A program made the translations under genes and the position numbers. Of a DNA stretch of 64,000 nucleotides, positions 1-7,919 are shown piece by piece. The stretch covers positions 124,001 through 188,000 of the forward strand of contig NZ_CP157456.1 of the NCBI RefSeq assembly GCF_041549525.1. Direction: 5' to 3'. The number at the start of each line of letters is the position of its first letter. The stretch's first letter is position 1. The notes below the pieces were generated by a model. It made no database searches. It had not been told where the DNA came from and saw only the letters and a program-made list of their open reading frames with translations. The stretch is from Paenarthrobacter aurescens. Its GTDB lineage: Bacteria > Actinomycetota > Actinomycetes > Actinomycetales > Micrococcaceae.

Positions 1-554
1 CCCTGGAAGTGGATGTATCAAACCGGGAGGCCGTGGAAGCCGCCGTCAAGGAAGCCGCCGAAACCCTGGGTGGCTTGGACGGCGTGGTCACCGCTGCGGG
101 CATTGACCGCTGCGGAAAGTTGGGAGACGTCCCGGCAGAGGAATGGGAAAAGGTCATTGGAGTGAACCTCCTGGGCACGGTATCCGTAGTCCGTGCGGCA
201 CTGCCCTATCTGAAAGGATCCCGCGGCAGGGCCATTACCATCGCCTCCACGCTGGGCCTGCGGGCGCTTCCCGACGCCACAGCGTACTGCGCCTCAAAGT
301 TCGGTGTGATCGGCTTCAGCCGTGCCCTGGCCGCAGAAACCGGGGGAGTGATCGGCGTTACCACTATCATCCCCGGTGGCATGAAGACCCACTTCTTTGA
401 CGACCGCGATGAACAGTACAAGCCCCAAGATGATTCCAAACTGAACGACCCCGCCAACGTGGCGCAGGCAGTAGTTTTCGCCCTCTCCCAGCCGTTCGGC
501 AGCGAAGTCCGCGAACTCCTTATCTGCCCCGCAGAAGAAGGCTCGTGGCCGTAA
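1..554 (+). CDS. SDR family oxidoreductase, 5'-truncated by window edge
   Basis: The reading frame is open from base 3 and ends at TAA 552-554; the N-terminal TGxxxGIG cofactor loop lies outside the window. What remains is a classical short-chain dehydrogenase: a DVS stretch after beta-3, a TAAG motif where NNAG is usual, an N-x-x-G segment (VNLLGTV), the catalytic Ser in ITIASTLG and the YCASK catalytic Tyr-Lys pair, then a PGG loop. It probably reduces or oxidises a sugar or small alcohol with NAD(P)H; the substrate cannot be read from the sequence. It converges on the GT9 gene and overlaps its 3' end by 35 bp. With GT9 and HldE next door, a role in glycan precursor synthesis is an inference. 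Confidence 0.88.
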   Translation, partial: LEVDVSNREAVEAAVKEAAETLGGLDGVVTAAGIDRCGKLGDVPAEEWEKVIGVNLLGTVSVVRAALPYLKGSRGRAITIASTLGLRALPDATAYCASKFGVIGFSRALAAETGGVIGVTTIIPGGMKTHFFDDRDEQYKPQDDSKLNDPANVAQAVVFALSQPFGSEVRELLICPAEEGSWP

Positions 555-1695
555 GGTCCAGCACGTCCTGAACAACATCGGCCACGGCGATGCCGCTCAC
601 CACGGTGTCGTCGTGGCCGCAGTGCGGTGCCGTCCATCCCACCTGGGTAATGTCCGCACCGCAGCGGGGGCACTGAGTTACCCAGGACATGTGCACGCGG
701 TGCATGCTCCTTCCGCGCGGCCCGGCGTTGAAGACGTTCCCCACCCAGAAGATTCCTACCGTCGGCGTCCCCAGCGCCTGCGCCAGGTGCCTGGGCCCGC
801 TGTCGCTGGCGAGCATCACTGTTGCATCCGCCAGCAGCGCGGCCAAGTCCCCGATCTCCAGCTCGCCTGCCACCGAACGCACCGCGTGGTGCTCCGCTCC
901 CGGCAAATGCCGGGCCGCCACTTCGGCCACTTCCTGCGCCAAGGCCTTCTCAGACCTGTCGCCCACCACCAGCACCTGGGCGCCTTCCCGCGCCAACCCA
1001 GCCGCAGCCTCAGCAAAGTACGACGCCGGCCAGCGCCTCCGCGGATCGGTGGCACCGGGATGGACTACTACCAGCGAAGACCGCTGCGGGTCACGAAGTC
1101 CCGCAATGTTCTGCTGATGCTCCGGCCGGGGGAGCAGGAGAGGGGAGATGATGCTCGGAGCTCCGGCGAGACCCGCCACTTCCAGCCACCGGTCCGGCTC
1201 ATTCTGGTAATAGATGTAGTCCAGGTTCCGCTCCAGCGGCTCCGCATCCTTGGTGCGCGTGCCCACTGTATGCCGTGCACCAAGACGAAGCAGGAAAGGA
1301 TTGGAAAACCGTCCGCCACCATGCATTTGGAACGCAACATCGAACTCCCGGGCCCGCATCGCCTCGAAAAAGGCCTCCTGCGCTGCCACATCCTCCGCGT
1401 CATCCTCAAAGCGCTCGCCGTTTCGGGGACCGTCATGGACTCCACGCGCTACGGGCAGCATCTCGACGGCGTCAACGGGGCCTTGCGTTGCTGCCACCAC
1501 TGCGGCATGAATGGGCGTACCCAGGAGCGTGATGGACGCACTGGGATACGCGTTCTTCAGGGCGAAGAGCGCCGGGTAGGTGTAAATCAGGTCCCCCAGC
1601 CCACCTCCCCTGAGCACTGCGATTGAAGCGACGTTGCTGAACTTTTCCAGGACAGGACCAACGCCGGGGCTGGGAGTCGTCAACGGTTTTTCCAT
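520..1695 (-). CDS. Glycosyltransferase family 9 (ADP-heptose:LPS heptosyltransferase-like)
   Basis: 391 residues, ATG start at 1695 preceded by AAAGGAA. The N-terminal Rossmann segment IAVLRGGGLGDLIYTYPAL is the classic GT9 signature (R-x-x-x-G-D-x-x), and the C-terminal half carries the nucleotide-sugar site VVVHPGATDPRRRWP and SDSGPRHLAQALGTPTVGIFW. GT9 enzymes move heptose from ADP-heptose. A short Cys-x-x-Cys / Cys-x-x-His cluster near the C-terminus (CPRCGAD, PHCGHDD) could bind zinc and is also known from Gram-positive GT9 proteins. It is divergent from the HldE-like gene, which makes the matching activated sugar. A Gram-positive has no LPS, so the acceptor is probably a cell-wall or capsule glycan (inference). 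Confidence 0.88.
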   Translation of the reverse strand: MEKPLTTPSPGVGPVLEKFSNVASIAVLRGGGLGDLIYTYPALFALKNAYPSASITLLGTPIHAAVVAATQGPVDAVEMLPVARGVHDGPRNGERFEDDAEDVAAQEAFFEAMRAREFDVAFQMHGGGRFSNPFLLRLGARHTVGTRTKDAEPLERNLDYIYYQNEPDRWLEVAGLAGAPSIISPLLLPRPEHQQNIAGLRDPQRSSLVVVHPGATDPRRRWPASYFAEAAAGLAREGAQVLVVGDRSEKALAQEVAEVAARHLPGAEHHAVRSVAGELEIGDLAALLADATVMLASDSGPRHLAQALGTPTVGIFWVGNVFNAGPRGRSMHRVHMSWVTQCPRCGADITQVGWTAPHCGHDDTVVSGIAVADVVQDVLDLTATSLLLRGR

Positions 1696-1853
1696 GGATG
1701 ATTCCTTTCGCTGGCAAAGATGGCAGGCTGCTTCTTTCGAAAAGCCCGGCCTCCGTGGTTCCGTACGGAAACTCCCGGACCCGGCGTGTGAAGACCGCGC
1801 CTAGGGGTACCTGAGGGGAACAGGAAACTGTAAGCCCAATCGGAAGGTACCCC

Positions 1854-3527
1854 ATGGCACGCCTATCCAATCAAGACGGCCAATCTGATCAGGACGGCCC
1901 ATCCAATCTGGACGGCCCGTCCAATCTGGACGGCCCGTCCAATCCGGACGGCCCGTCCAATCAAGCGGGCCTGGCTCACCAAGAGGGCCTGGCCGACTGG
2001 TTGCCGGGTCGCTTGGCCGCGGAACGCCCTGTTGTGACGGTCATTGGCGATTCCATCCTGGACGGCTGGTGGGACGGGACCATTGAAAGGTTCTGCCGTG
2101 AAGCGCCGGCCCCTGTGGTGCAGGTCCGGCGCAGGGATTTCGCCCCTGGAGGTGCGGCCAACACCGCAATGAATCTTGCCGCGATGGGGGCTGAAGTGCG
2201 CTTTGTGTCGCTGGTGGGAGAGGACAGCGGGGGCCAGACGCTCCTGGACCAGCTCCGGTCCGCAGGCGTGGACGTCTCCCATGTGGTGTCCCACGCGGAC
2301 ATGACCACCACCACCAAGTTCAGGGTCAGCAGCGGCGGCCAGGTGATGCTGCGCCTGGACGATACCGCCACTGAGATCCCCGCTGACGGCCTCCGCCGCA
2401 TGGCCGCTGCGCTTCCCGCTGCCCTCCCGGGCTCGTCTGCCGTGGTCCTCTGCGACTATGGAGCGGGCGCCTTGGAAGGGGCGGTGAGGGAGGCCCTGCT
2501 GGATAATTTGGGTCCGCGGAGCGAGGGATCCCGGCCTGGGGACATGGAGTCCGGCCTTCCGGCGGCCCGGCAGAACACGCTGGTAGTTGTGGACGCACAC
2601 TATCCCGGACGCTGGGCCAACCTTAGGCCTGATCTGGCCACCCCCAATGCGCAGGAAGCGGCGAGGCTGCTCGGTACCGAGTTCCCGGGTGGAGCAGCCA
2701 GATGCCCCTTCGTGGAAGCCCACGCGGACCAGCTTCTGCGCGCCTCAGGCGCGGCCGCCGTCGTCGTGACCTTGGACCGGGAGGGGACGCTGACCATCCG
2801 GCCCAACGGTGAATCGCCACAACCGGCAACCCACCGGACGTGGGCCAGGCCGCAGGCGGAAAAGCAGGCATCCGGTGCCGGAGATACGTTCGTGGCGGCG
2901 CTGACCATAGCCCGCGCCGCGGGACTGCCGTTGACCACCAGCGTGGATCTGGCCCAAGCTGCCGCGGATGTGGTGGTGCACAGGCCGGGCACCTCGGTCT
3001 GCACCACTGATGAGCTGGCAAAGCACCTCCGTGGTTTCGCGGATACAGCCCTGACGGACGCTGAGCTGGCCGCCCAAGTGGAGGAGCACCGCCGGGAGGG
3101 CAAACGGATTGTGCTGACCAACGGGTGCTTTGACGTCCTTCACCGCGGCCACACGCGCTACCTCAACCAAGCCAAGCAACTGGGGGACGTCCTGGTGGTG
3201 GCGCTGAACAGTGATTCGTCCGTGCGGAAGCTCAAAGGCCCGGACCGGCCCGTCAACCACGAGGCTGATCGTGCGGCAGTCATCGCCGCACTGAGTTGCG
3301 TGGACCATGTGACCGTGTTCGATACCCCCACGCCCATACCGCTGATAGATCTCCTCCAGCCGGACGTTTACGCCAAAGGCGGGGATTACACACCGGAGAT
3401 GCTCCAGGAGACCCAAGCCGTGGAACGCTATGGCGGCACGGTAACCATCCTGGACTACGTGCCGGAGCACTCCACCACAGCTGTCCTGGAACGAATCCGT
3501 TCCACAGGCGAAGCGCCAGAGGCCTAA
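1854..3527 (+). CDS. Bifunctional PfkB-family kinase / nucleotidyltransferase (HldE/RfaE-like)
   Basis: 557 residues, ATG at 1854 with GGAAGG upstream. Residues 1-48 are a low-complexity leader of six-residue units (DGPSNL type). Residues 58-395 are a ribokinase/PfkB domain: GGAANTAMNLA at 99-109 and the anion-hole/catalytic motif GAGDTF at 341-346 (Asp344 the expected base). Residues 410-550 are a cytidylyltransferase-fold domain with LTNGCFDVLHRGH (HxGH at 430-433) and the SDSSVRKLKG segment. In HldE these two halves phosphorylate heptose 7-phosphate and adenylylate heptose 1-phosphate to give ADP-heptose. All key motifs are intact. The neighbouring GT9 gene would use the product. The next gene starts 10 bp after the stop, so the two are probably co-transcribed. 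Confidence 0.9.
   Translation: MARLSNQDGQSDQDGPSNLDGPSNLDGPSNPDGPSNQAGLAHQEGLADWLPGRLAAERPVVTVIGDSILDGWWDGTIERFCREAPAPVVQVRRRDFAPGGAANTAMNLAAMGAEVRFVSLVGEDSGGQTLLDQLRSAGVDVSHVVSHADMTTTTKFRVSSGGQVMLRLDDTATEIPADGLRRMAAALPAALPGSSAVVLCDYGAGALEGAVREALLDNLGPRSEGSRPGDMESGLPAARQNTLVVVDAHYPGRWANLRPDLATPNAQEAARLLGTEFPGGAARCPFVEAHADQLLRASGAAAVVVTLDREGTLTIRPNGESPQPATHRTWARPQAEKQASGAGDTFVAALTIARAAGLPLTTSVDLAQAAADVVVHRPGTSVCTTDELAKHLRGFADTALTDAELAAQVEEHRREGKRIVLTNGCFDVLHRGHTRYLNQAKQLGDVLVVALNSDSSVRKLKGPDRPVNHEADRAAVIAALSCVDHVTVFDTPTPIPLIDLLQPDVYAKGGDYTPEMLQETQAVERYGGTVTILDYVPEHSTTAVLERIRSTGEAPEA
1875..1964 (+). repeat. 18-bp tandem repeat, five units, inside the HldE-like gene
   Basis: Five in-frame 18-bp units encode DGQSDQ, DGPSNL, DGPSNL, DGPSNP and DGPSNQ. 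Units 2-5 are almost identical at DNA level (GACGGCCCGTCCAATCTG type), and the following AGLAHQ/EGLADW looks like two further, decayed units. The array keeps the frame at any copy number, so it is a plausible length-variable leader. Confidence 0.9.
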
Positions 3528-3537
3528 GGAGACGGGC

Positions 3538-4572
3538 ATGCGCATTGTAATCACCGGTGCAACAGGACACGGGGGCACGGAATTGCTGAAGCGGCTCCAA
3601 AGGGCACGCTCCGAAGAAGGCGCGGACCTTGAACTGGTGGGCGTTGTACGGCGGCAACCTGACCAGGACGCCGCCCCGTACCACGGCGTGGAATGGCACA
3701 CCCTGGACATTAGCGCCGCCGAGGATCAGCCTGCTCTGGAATCAGCTTTGGCAGGAGCCGATGCTGTGGTTCACCTGGCATGGTTGATTCAACCGAACCA
3801 CAACCGGGAGATGCTTCGCCGGACCAACGTGGCCGGAACAGCCCACGTACTCGCCGCCGCGCGCAAAGCTGGAGTAGGGCACGTGGTGTGCGCGTCTTCC
3901 GTGGGAGCGTATTCGCCGGCACCAAAAGACCAGCGGACCAAGGAAGGCTGGCCCACCGGAGGCATCCGCAGTTCCCATTACAGCGTGGACAAGGCAGCTC
4001 AGGAGAGGCTTCTGGACGGCTTTGCCAAGGAAAACCCGGACATTGTGGTGGCACGGCTCCGCCCCGCGTTGATGTTCAGTGCCGGCGGAGGCAGCGAGGT
4101 TGGGCGCTACTTCCTGGGCCGTGTCCTGCCTCGGCTGGTTCCGCGTAAACCTTGGCTGCCGCTGCTGGCCATCCCCAAGGAGATGGTGTTCCAGGCAGCC
4201 CACACCGCGGACGTCGCTGACGCCTATTGGCGCGTCCTGGAGCGGAAGGCCGAAGGCGCTTTCAACATCGCCGCCGAGCCGGTCATCGACCCCAACGCGT
4301 TGGCCTGGATACTCAACGCCCGGCGGGTGATGCCGTTCCCGCTGGCGGTGCTGCGCGCCGTCGTCGAGGTCAGTTGGCGACTCCGGTTGCAGGTGACCGA
4401 CGGCGGGTGGGTGGACATGGCCGCCAACGCACCCATCATGGATACGGCCCGGGCGCACACACTCCTGGGCTGGTCCCCCAAGCATTCCTCGCTGGAGTCA
4501 TTGGCGGAAATGCTGGACGGGATTGGTGCAGGAAAGGGCAGGGAGGCCTCGCCTCCGCTGAAGCCAAGGTAA
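3538..4572 (+). CDS. NAD-dependent epimerase/dehydratase family protein (extended SDR)
   Basis: 344 residues, ATG at 3538 preceded by AAGGAGA. The start MRIVITGATGHGG gives the extended-SDR nucleotide loop GxxGxxG at 7-13. ADAVVHLAW matches the beta-4 region, CASSVGAYSP holds the catalytic Ser, and HYSVDKAAQ is the Tyr-x3-Lys pair. VARLRPALMF and the C-terminal sugar-binding half are as expected for sugar epimerases/dehydratases. It lies 10 bp behind the HldE-like gene and is therefore probably part of the same operon. The substrate is unknown: a nucleotide-sugar epimerase is the likeliest job, but the family also contains generic reductases. Confidence 0.87.
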   Translation: MRIVITGATGHGGTELLKRLQRARSEEGADLELVGVVRRQPDQDAAPYHGVEWHTLDISAAEDQPALESALAGADAVVHLAWLIQPNHNREMLRRTNVAGTAHVLAAARKAGVGHVVCASSVGAYSPAPKDQRTKEGWPTGGIRSSHYSVDKAAQERLLDGFAKENPDIVVARLRPALMFSAGGGSEVGRYFLGRVLPRLVPRKPWLPLLAIPKEMVFQAAHTADVADAYWRVLERKAEGAFNIAAEPVIDPNALAWILNARRVMPFPLAVLRAVVEVSWRLRLQVTDGGWVDMAANAPIMDTARAHTLLGWSPKHSSLESLAEMLDGIGAGKGREASPPLKPR

Positions 4573-4576
4573 GCCG

Positions 4577-5659
4577 TTATTCGGCGGACAACACCACGGT
4601 GAGGATCCGGCGCAGACTCATGGCCACCGACGCCGGGGCGTTCACGGGTGATTGGTCAGCGGCGGCCTCGGCCACGGCGTCGCTCAGGGCACCGATGCTG
4701 TCCTTTGCCCGTGCCAGGCGATTGGCCAGCTCGCCATTCTCCGCGTCGCGCCAATGATCCACCACCTCCGCCACAGATTCCAAGGCTTCAGAGAGCGGGG
4801 CCACCACGGCATCCGGGATGACGGTCCCCGCACCCTCCTCCCAGATGGCGCTGGCCAGGACGTCGGTAATGTCCTGGACGTGGAAAGTGAGCCGTTCAAG
4901 AGTGCGCAGGCCGGCGAGGTCGCTCGGTAGGCGGGTTGCACGACGCCGGGACCTGGGGTTCGCTTTGGCGCTCAGTTCCGCTTGATGAACCGCGGTCCGC
5001 ACGCCCGCCGCTGTCAGCGAAAGTTCGTCGCTGCGGCTGGCCCACGCCTCATGGTTGGGCGGCCAGGACTCTTCCATGGCCCGGGCCATGTCCTTGAGTT
5101 GGCGGGAAAGTGCGCCTTGGTGGCCGGCAATTGCGGGATCGATTTCGTCCAGGTGCAGCGGGGGAAAAATCAGCCAATTCACGGCAAATCCGACCGTGAC
5201 TCCCAAGCCCATTTGGAGGACGTAGGCGAAGGAGAAACCCTCCGCGTTGGAGTCGCCCAGTACCAGCACGAACAGTGCCGCCATGGGTATCCATTCAGAT
5301 GCCGTACCCAGCCGGGGAAAGCCGCCGATGAGGACACCGAGTCCCACCACCACGGCAACCGCCAAAGCTGTAGGGGCGGCCACGGTGGTGATGGCGAAGG
5401 CCATGCCGATTCCCAGCACCAGCCCCGCCAGGCTCTGCAGCCCATGTTTGGCGGAGTCGGCCACGGTGGGGTGCATGCTTACCAGCGCACCCAGCGGCGC
5501 ATAGTACGGATACTCGGCGGCTGGGCCGGGCATGAACGGTGCGAGGTACCAGGCCAGGCCTGCTGCAACAGCCGTTTTGGCGGCAAACAAGAGGCGGTGG
5601 CGGGTCACGGTTTTTCGTAGCGCGGGAATCAGCCGTCGCCTGTTGGGCAGTTGGCTCAT
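4577..5659 (-). CDS. FUSC family membrane protein (aromatic acid exporter-like)
   Basis: About 360 residues; ATG at 5659 is chosen (a TTG codon directly precedes it). The N-terminal half holds roughly six hydrophobic segments, e.g. FAAKTAVAAGLAWYLAPFM, LAGLVLGIGMAFAITTVAA and ALAVAVVVGLGVLIGGF, with the typical FUSC loop containing HPTVADS. The C-terminal half is cytosolic and helical, with a DLAGLRTLERLTFHVQDI segment. FUSC proteins are thought to export aromatic acids or related stressors; the substrate here is unknown. It converges on the epimerase gene with a 4-bp gap and is not part of that operon. Confidence 0.85.
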   Translation of the reverse strand: MSQLPNRRRLIPALRKTVTRHRLLFAAKTAVAAGLAWYLAPFMPGPAAEYPYYAPLGALVSMHPTVADSAKHGLQSLAGLVLGIGMAFAITTVAAPTALAVAVVVGLGVLIGGFPRLGTASEWIPMAALFVLVLGDSNAEGFSFAYVLQMGLGVTVGFAVNWLIFPPLHLDEIDPAIAGHQGALSRQLKDMARAMEESWPPNHEAWASRSDELSLTAAGVRTAVHQAELSAKANPRSRRRATRLPSDLAGLRTLERLTFHVQDITDVLASAIWEEGAGTVIPDAVVAPLSEALESVAEVVDHWRDAENGELANRLARAKDSIGALSDAVAEAAADQSPVNAPASVAMSLRRILTVVLSAE

Positions 5660-5777
5660 CAAACCTACGTTGACAGGTTAGCCCTCCGCTGTCGAGTGGA
5701 AAGCGGCGAATGTGGGGCACAGCATCTTTTTGGAAATTTGGGCGATTAGAACCGGGGCAAGCGGGTACAGACCCATT

Positions 5778-5799
5778 GATAGTAACGATACTTACTATC
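5778..5799. promoter_or_regulatory. Palindrome upstream of the coiled-coil/holin/DUF3618 operon
   Basis: GATAGTA and TACTATC form 7-bp inverted arms around an 8-base centre, in an AT-rich patch 45 bp before the first gene of the operon. The surrounding DNA is GC-rich, so this is the obvious promoter/operator candidate. No regulator gene is adjacent. Confidence 0.5.
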
Positions 5800-5843
5800 C
5801 CGGCTGCTGTCCGCAGCCTGCCAACTGTGGAAAGAGAGCGACA

Positions 5844-6836
5844 ATGACTGAGAGCCAATCGCCGCAGGACGGAAGCTTCGCGGCGCCACGGACCGGAGCC
5901 CATTCAGGGACCGAGCCATTTTCCGGAAGCTACCTCGACTCACCTGACGTTGAGACCCAAACTGCCGGAACCACCGGAATCGGTGGAACCCCCACGGGTT
6001 CGGGGACCGGTGCGGGCCATTCCGGCAAGGTAGATACCGCCAAGGAAGAAGCTGCGGGAGTGGCTGGGGCAGTATCGGATGCCGCTGGTGGTGTGGTGGA
6101 AACCGCCAAATCCGAGGCCGGCCACGTAGCCCACGAGGTCAAGGTGAATGCACGCCAGTTGCTCACGCAGACCAAGGGTGAACTCACCGATCAAGCCCAG
6201 GTCCAGCAGCAGCGTGTTGCCGAAGGTCTGCGATCAATCTCCGATGAACTGTCCACCATGGCCAACTCCAGCCAAAACGGTGGCGTTGCTACGGACCTTG
6301 TCCAGCAGGCAGCCCAGCGTTCATCCTCCATCGCCCAGTGGTTGGAAGGCCGGGATCCCGGATCACTCCTGGACGAGGTCAAGGGGTTCGCGCGCCGCAA
6401 GCCAGGTACGTTCCTGCTGCTCGCTGCCGGTGCCGGTGTTATTGCAGGCCGCCTCGGCCGGGGCATGGCAGACAACTCACCTGCAGGTGGCACGTCCAGT
6501 GGAACCACAGCCACCACTGAGACACCGCGCGCCGCTTACTACCCCACGCAGGGTTATCCCACGCAGGGTGGAGCAGTACCGCCTCCCGCCGTGGACCTTC
6601 CCGGGCCCACAACCACCACCGCCGGCTACGGTTCAGCCACCACCACCGGGGTAGCAACTGGTGGCGCTGCTACCGGATACGACGCCGGAACAACGGGCGG
6701 ATACGACGGCTCCACTCTCCCTTACCCGGAGACGGACGCCGGCGGAGTCAAAGCCCAGGGTGATCCGCTTGCCGGGCCCAACGATCCCGACGGTCTGGAG
6801 CGCCCGGATGACCCCCAGTACGGAGGTTCCCGATGA
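5844..6836 (+). CDS. Coiled-coil membrane-anchored protein, unknown function
   Basis: 330 residues from ATG 5844 (GAAAGAGAG before it); the frame is open further upstream but that part looks non-coding. Residues 1-60 are Ser/Gly/Thr-rich. Residues 60-150 are Ala/Lys/Glu-rich amphipathic helix (KEEAAGVAGAVSDAAGG, TKGELTDQAQVQQQRVAEG). A single hydrophobic stretch follows (FLLLAAGAGVIAGRL). The tail is rich in Gly, Thr, Tyr and Pro, with a YYPTQGYPTQGG repeat. Its stop overlaps the start of the holin-family gene by 4 bp, so the two are translationally coupled. The layout suggests an envelope-associated stress protein, but no enzymatic function can be named. Confidence 0.8.
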   Translation: MTESQSPQDGSFAAPRTGAHSGTEPFSGSYLDSPDVETQTAGTTGIGGTPTGSGTGAGHSGKVDTAKEEAAGVAGAVSDAAGGVVETAKSEAGHVAHEVKVNARQLLTQTKGELTDQAQVQQQRVAEGLRSISDELSTMANSSQNGGVATDLVQQAAQRSSSIAQWLEGRDPGSLLDEVKGFARRKPGTFLLLAAGAGVIAGRLGRGMADNSPAGGTSSGTTATTETPRAAYYPTQGYPTQGGAVPPPAVDLPGPTTTTAGYGSATTTGVATGGAATGYDAGTTGGYDGSTLPYPETDAGGVKAQGDPLAGPNDPDGLERPDDPQYGGSR

Positions 6837-7264
6837 GTAGTCCCGCCGACCTGCCTCACACAACAGCCCATGAGAAAGCGGAAAACCTTCCTCTCGGTGA
6901 GCTGCTGAGCGACCTGACGCGCGACGTCTCAACGTTGATGCGCCAGGAAGTGGAGCTGGCCAAGGTGGAAATCAAGGAATCCGCCACCAAGGCCGGGAAG
7001 GGTGCCGGCATGCTGGGCGGTGCTGCATACGCCGGCCACATCACCGTACTCTTCCTGTCCATCGCCCTGTGGTGGGCTTTGGGCCAGCTGGTTGGCCTCG
7101 GTTGGTCCGCTGTGATCGTTGCGGTCATCTGGGGAATTGTTGCGGCCATCCTTGCTGCCATGGGCCGCAAGGAACTGAACGCCATCAAAGGCATGCCCAG
7201 GACTGCTGAGACAGTCAAGGAAATACCCCCCGCTTTGAAACCGAACACTGAGGAGACACGATGA
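6833..7264 (+). CDS. Phage holin family protein (DUF1469/Actinobacteriophage holin-like)
   Basis: 143 residues, ATG overlapping the previous stop (ATGAGTAG). An amphipathic start (LGELLSDLTRDVSTLMRQEVELAKVEIKE) is typical of the family, followed by two membrane helices (ITVLFLSIALWWALGQLVGL and AVIVAVIWGIVAAILAAMG) and a short charged tail. Despite the name, chromosomal members are not prophage holins: they are membrane proteins found next to DUF3618 genes in many actinobacteria. No phage genes lie nearby. It overlaps the next gene by 4 bp. Confidence 0.88.
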   Translation: MSSPADLPHTTAHEKAENLPLGELLSDLTRDVSTLMRQEVELAKVEIKESATKAGKGAGMLGGAAYAGHITVLFLSIALWWALGQLVGLGWSAVIVAVIWGIVAAILAAMGRKELNAIKGMPRTAETVKEIPPALKPNTEETR

Positions 7265-7836
7265 CGCAGAACCCCGACGCCCTGCGCGCCGATATCGAAG
7301 AAACTCGCCGGCGGCTCAGCACCAACGTGGATGCCGTAGCTGACAAGGTCACGCCTTCACACATCGTTAACCGCCGGGTGGACAAGATCAAGACCGCCGT
7401 CTTCGGTGCACGTGATGACGTCCAATACCGTGCCAGCGAAACAGCGCACCACGCGGGGGACGCTGTGTCCGGGGTGGTTTCGGACATCAGTGACGCCCCT
7501 CAGGCAATCACTCGAAAGGCCCAAGGCAGCCCCATTGCGGCCGGACTGATCGCTTTCGGCGCCGGTTTGCTGGTTTCGGCCCTGATTCCGCCGTCAGATA
7601 AGGAACGCGAGGCTGCCCAGGCTCTGAAGGACGCTGCCCAGCCTTTCACGGACGAGCTGAGCCACGCAGCCCAGGAAGTTGCTGAGCACTTGCGCGAACC
7701 CGCTCAGGATGCGATGCAGAACGTTAAGGACAGCGCCACGGAAGCCGCAGCCAACGTCAAGGATGAAGGTCAGGCAGCTGCCGCTGACGTCCAGGACCGT
7801 GCGCAAACGGCCAAGGACAACGTCAGCAACCAGTAA
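7261..7836 (+). CDS. DUF3618 domain-containing protein
   Basis: 191 residues. The N-terminus NPDALRADIEETRRRLSTNVDAVADKVTPSHIVNRRVDKIK is the DUF3618 signature (a helical pair with conserved E-x-T-R-x-x-L). A hydrophobic helix follows around residues 95-108 (AGLIAFGAGLLVSALIP), and the C-terminal 80 residues are an Ala/Lys/Asp-rich amphipathic helix like that of the first gene in the operon (VKDSATEAAANVKDEGQ). The repeated helical style suggests the first and third proteins interact in or at the membrane (inference). Third and last gene of the coupled operon; it ends at a long palindrome. Confidence 0.88.
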   Translation: MTQNPDALRADIEETRRRLSTNVDAVADKVTPSHIVNRRVDKIKTAVFGARDDVQYRASETAHHAGDAVSGVVSDISDAPQAITRKAQGSPIAAGLIAFGAGLLVSALIPPSDKEREAAQALKDAAQPFTDELSHAAQEVAEHLREPAQDAMQNVKDSATEAAANVKDEGQAAAADVQDRAQTAKDNVSNQ

Positions 7837-7845
7837 CGCGCCCCG

Positions 7846-7919
7846 CCAACCCAACTGAGTAGCAGTTGGCGTCGTTTTGACGGCTCAGAACGACCTGATC
7901 TGCTACTTAGTTGGGTTGG
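7846..7919. repeat. Long imperfect palindrome between convergent genes
   Basis: Arm 1 is 7846-7865 (CCAACCCAACTGAGTAGCAG) and arm 2 is 7900-7919, with 19 of 20 positions complementary and the exception a G/T wobble. The loop contains a second short pair, GTCGTT/AACGAC. Arm 2 runs into the last codons and stop of the downstream reverse-strand gene. It may act as a bidirectional terminator, but arms this long with a structured loop also fit a dispersed palindromic element. Confidence 0.8.

Noticed and set aside
6833..7264. Prophage remnant suggested by the holin-family gene
   Set aside because: No phage structural, lysin or integrase genes are near, and the gene belongs to a chromosomal family paired with DUF3618.
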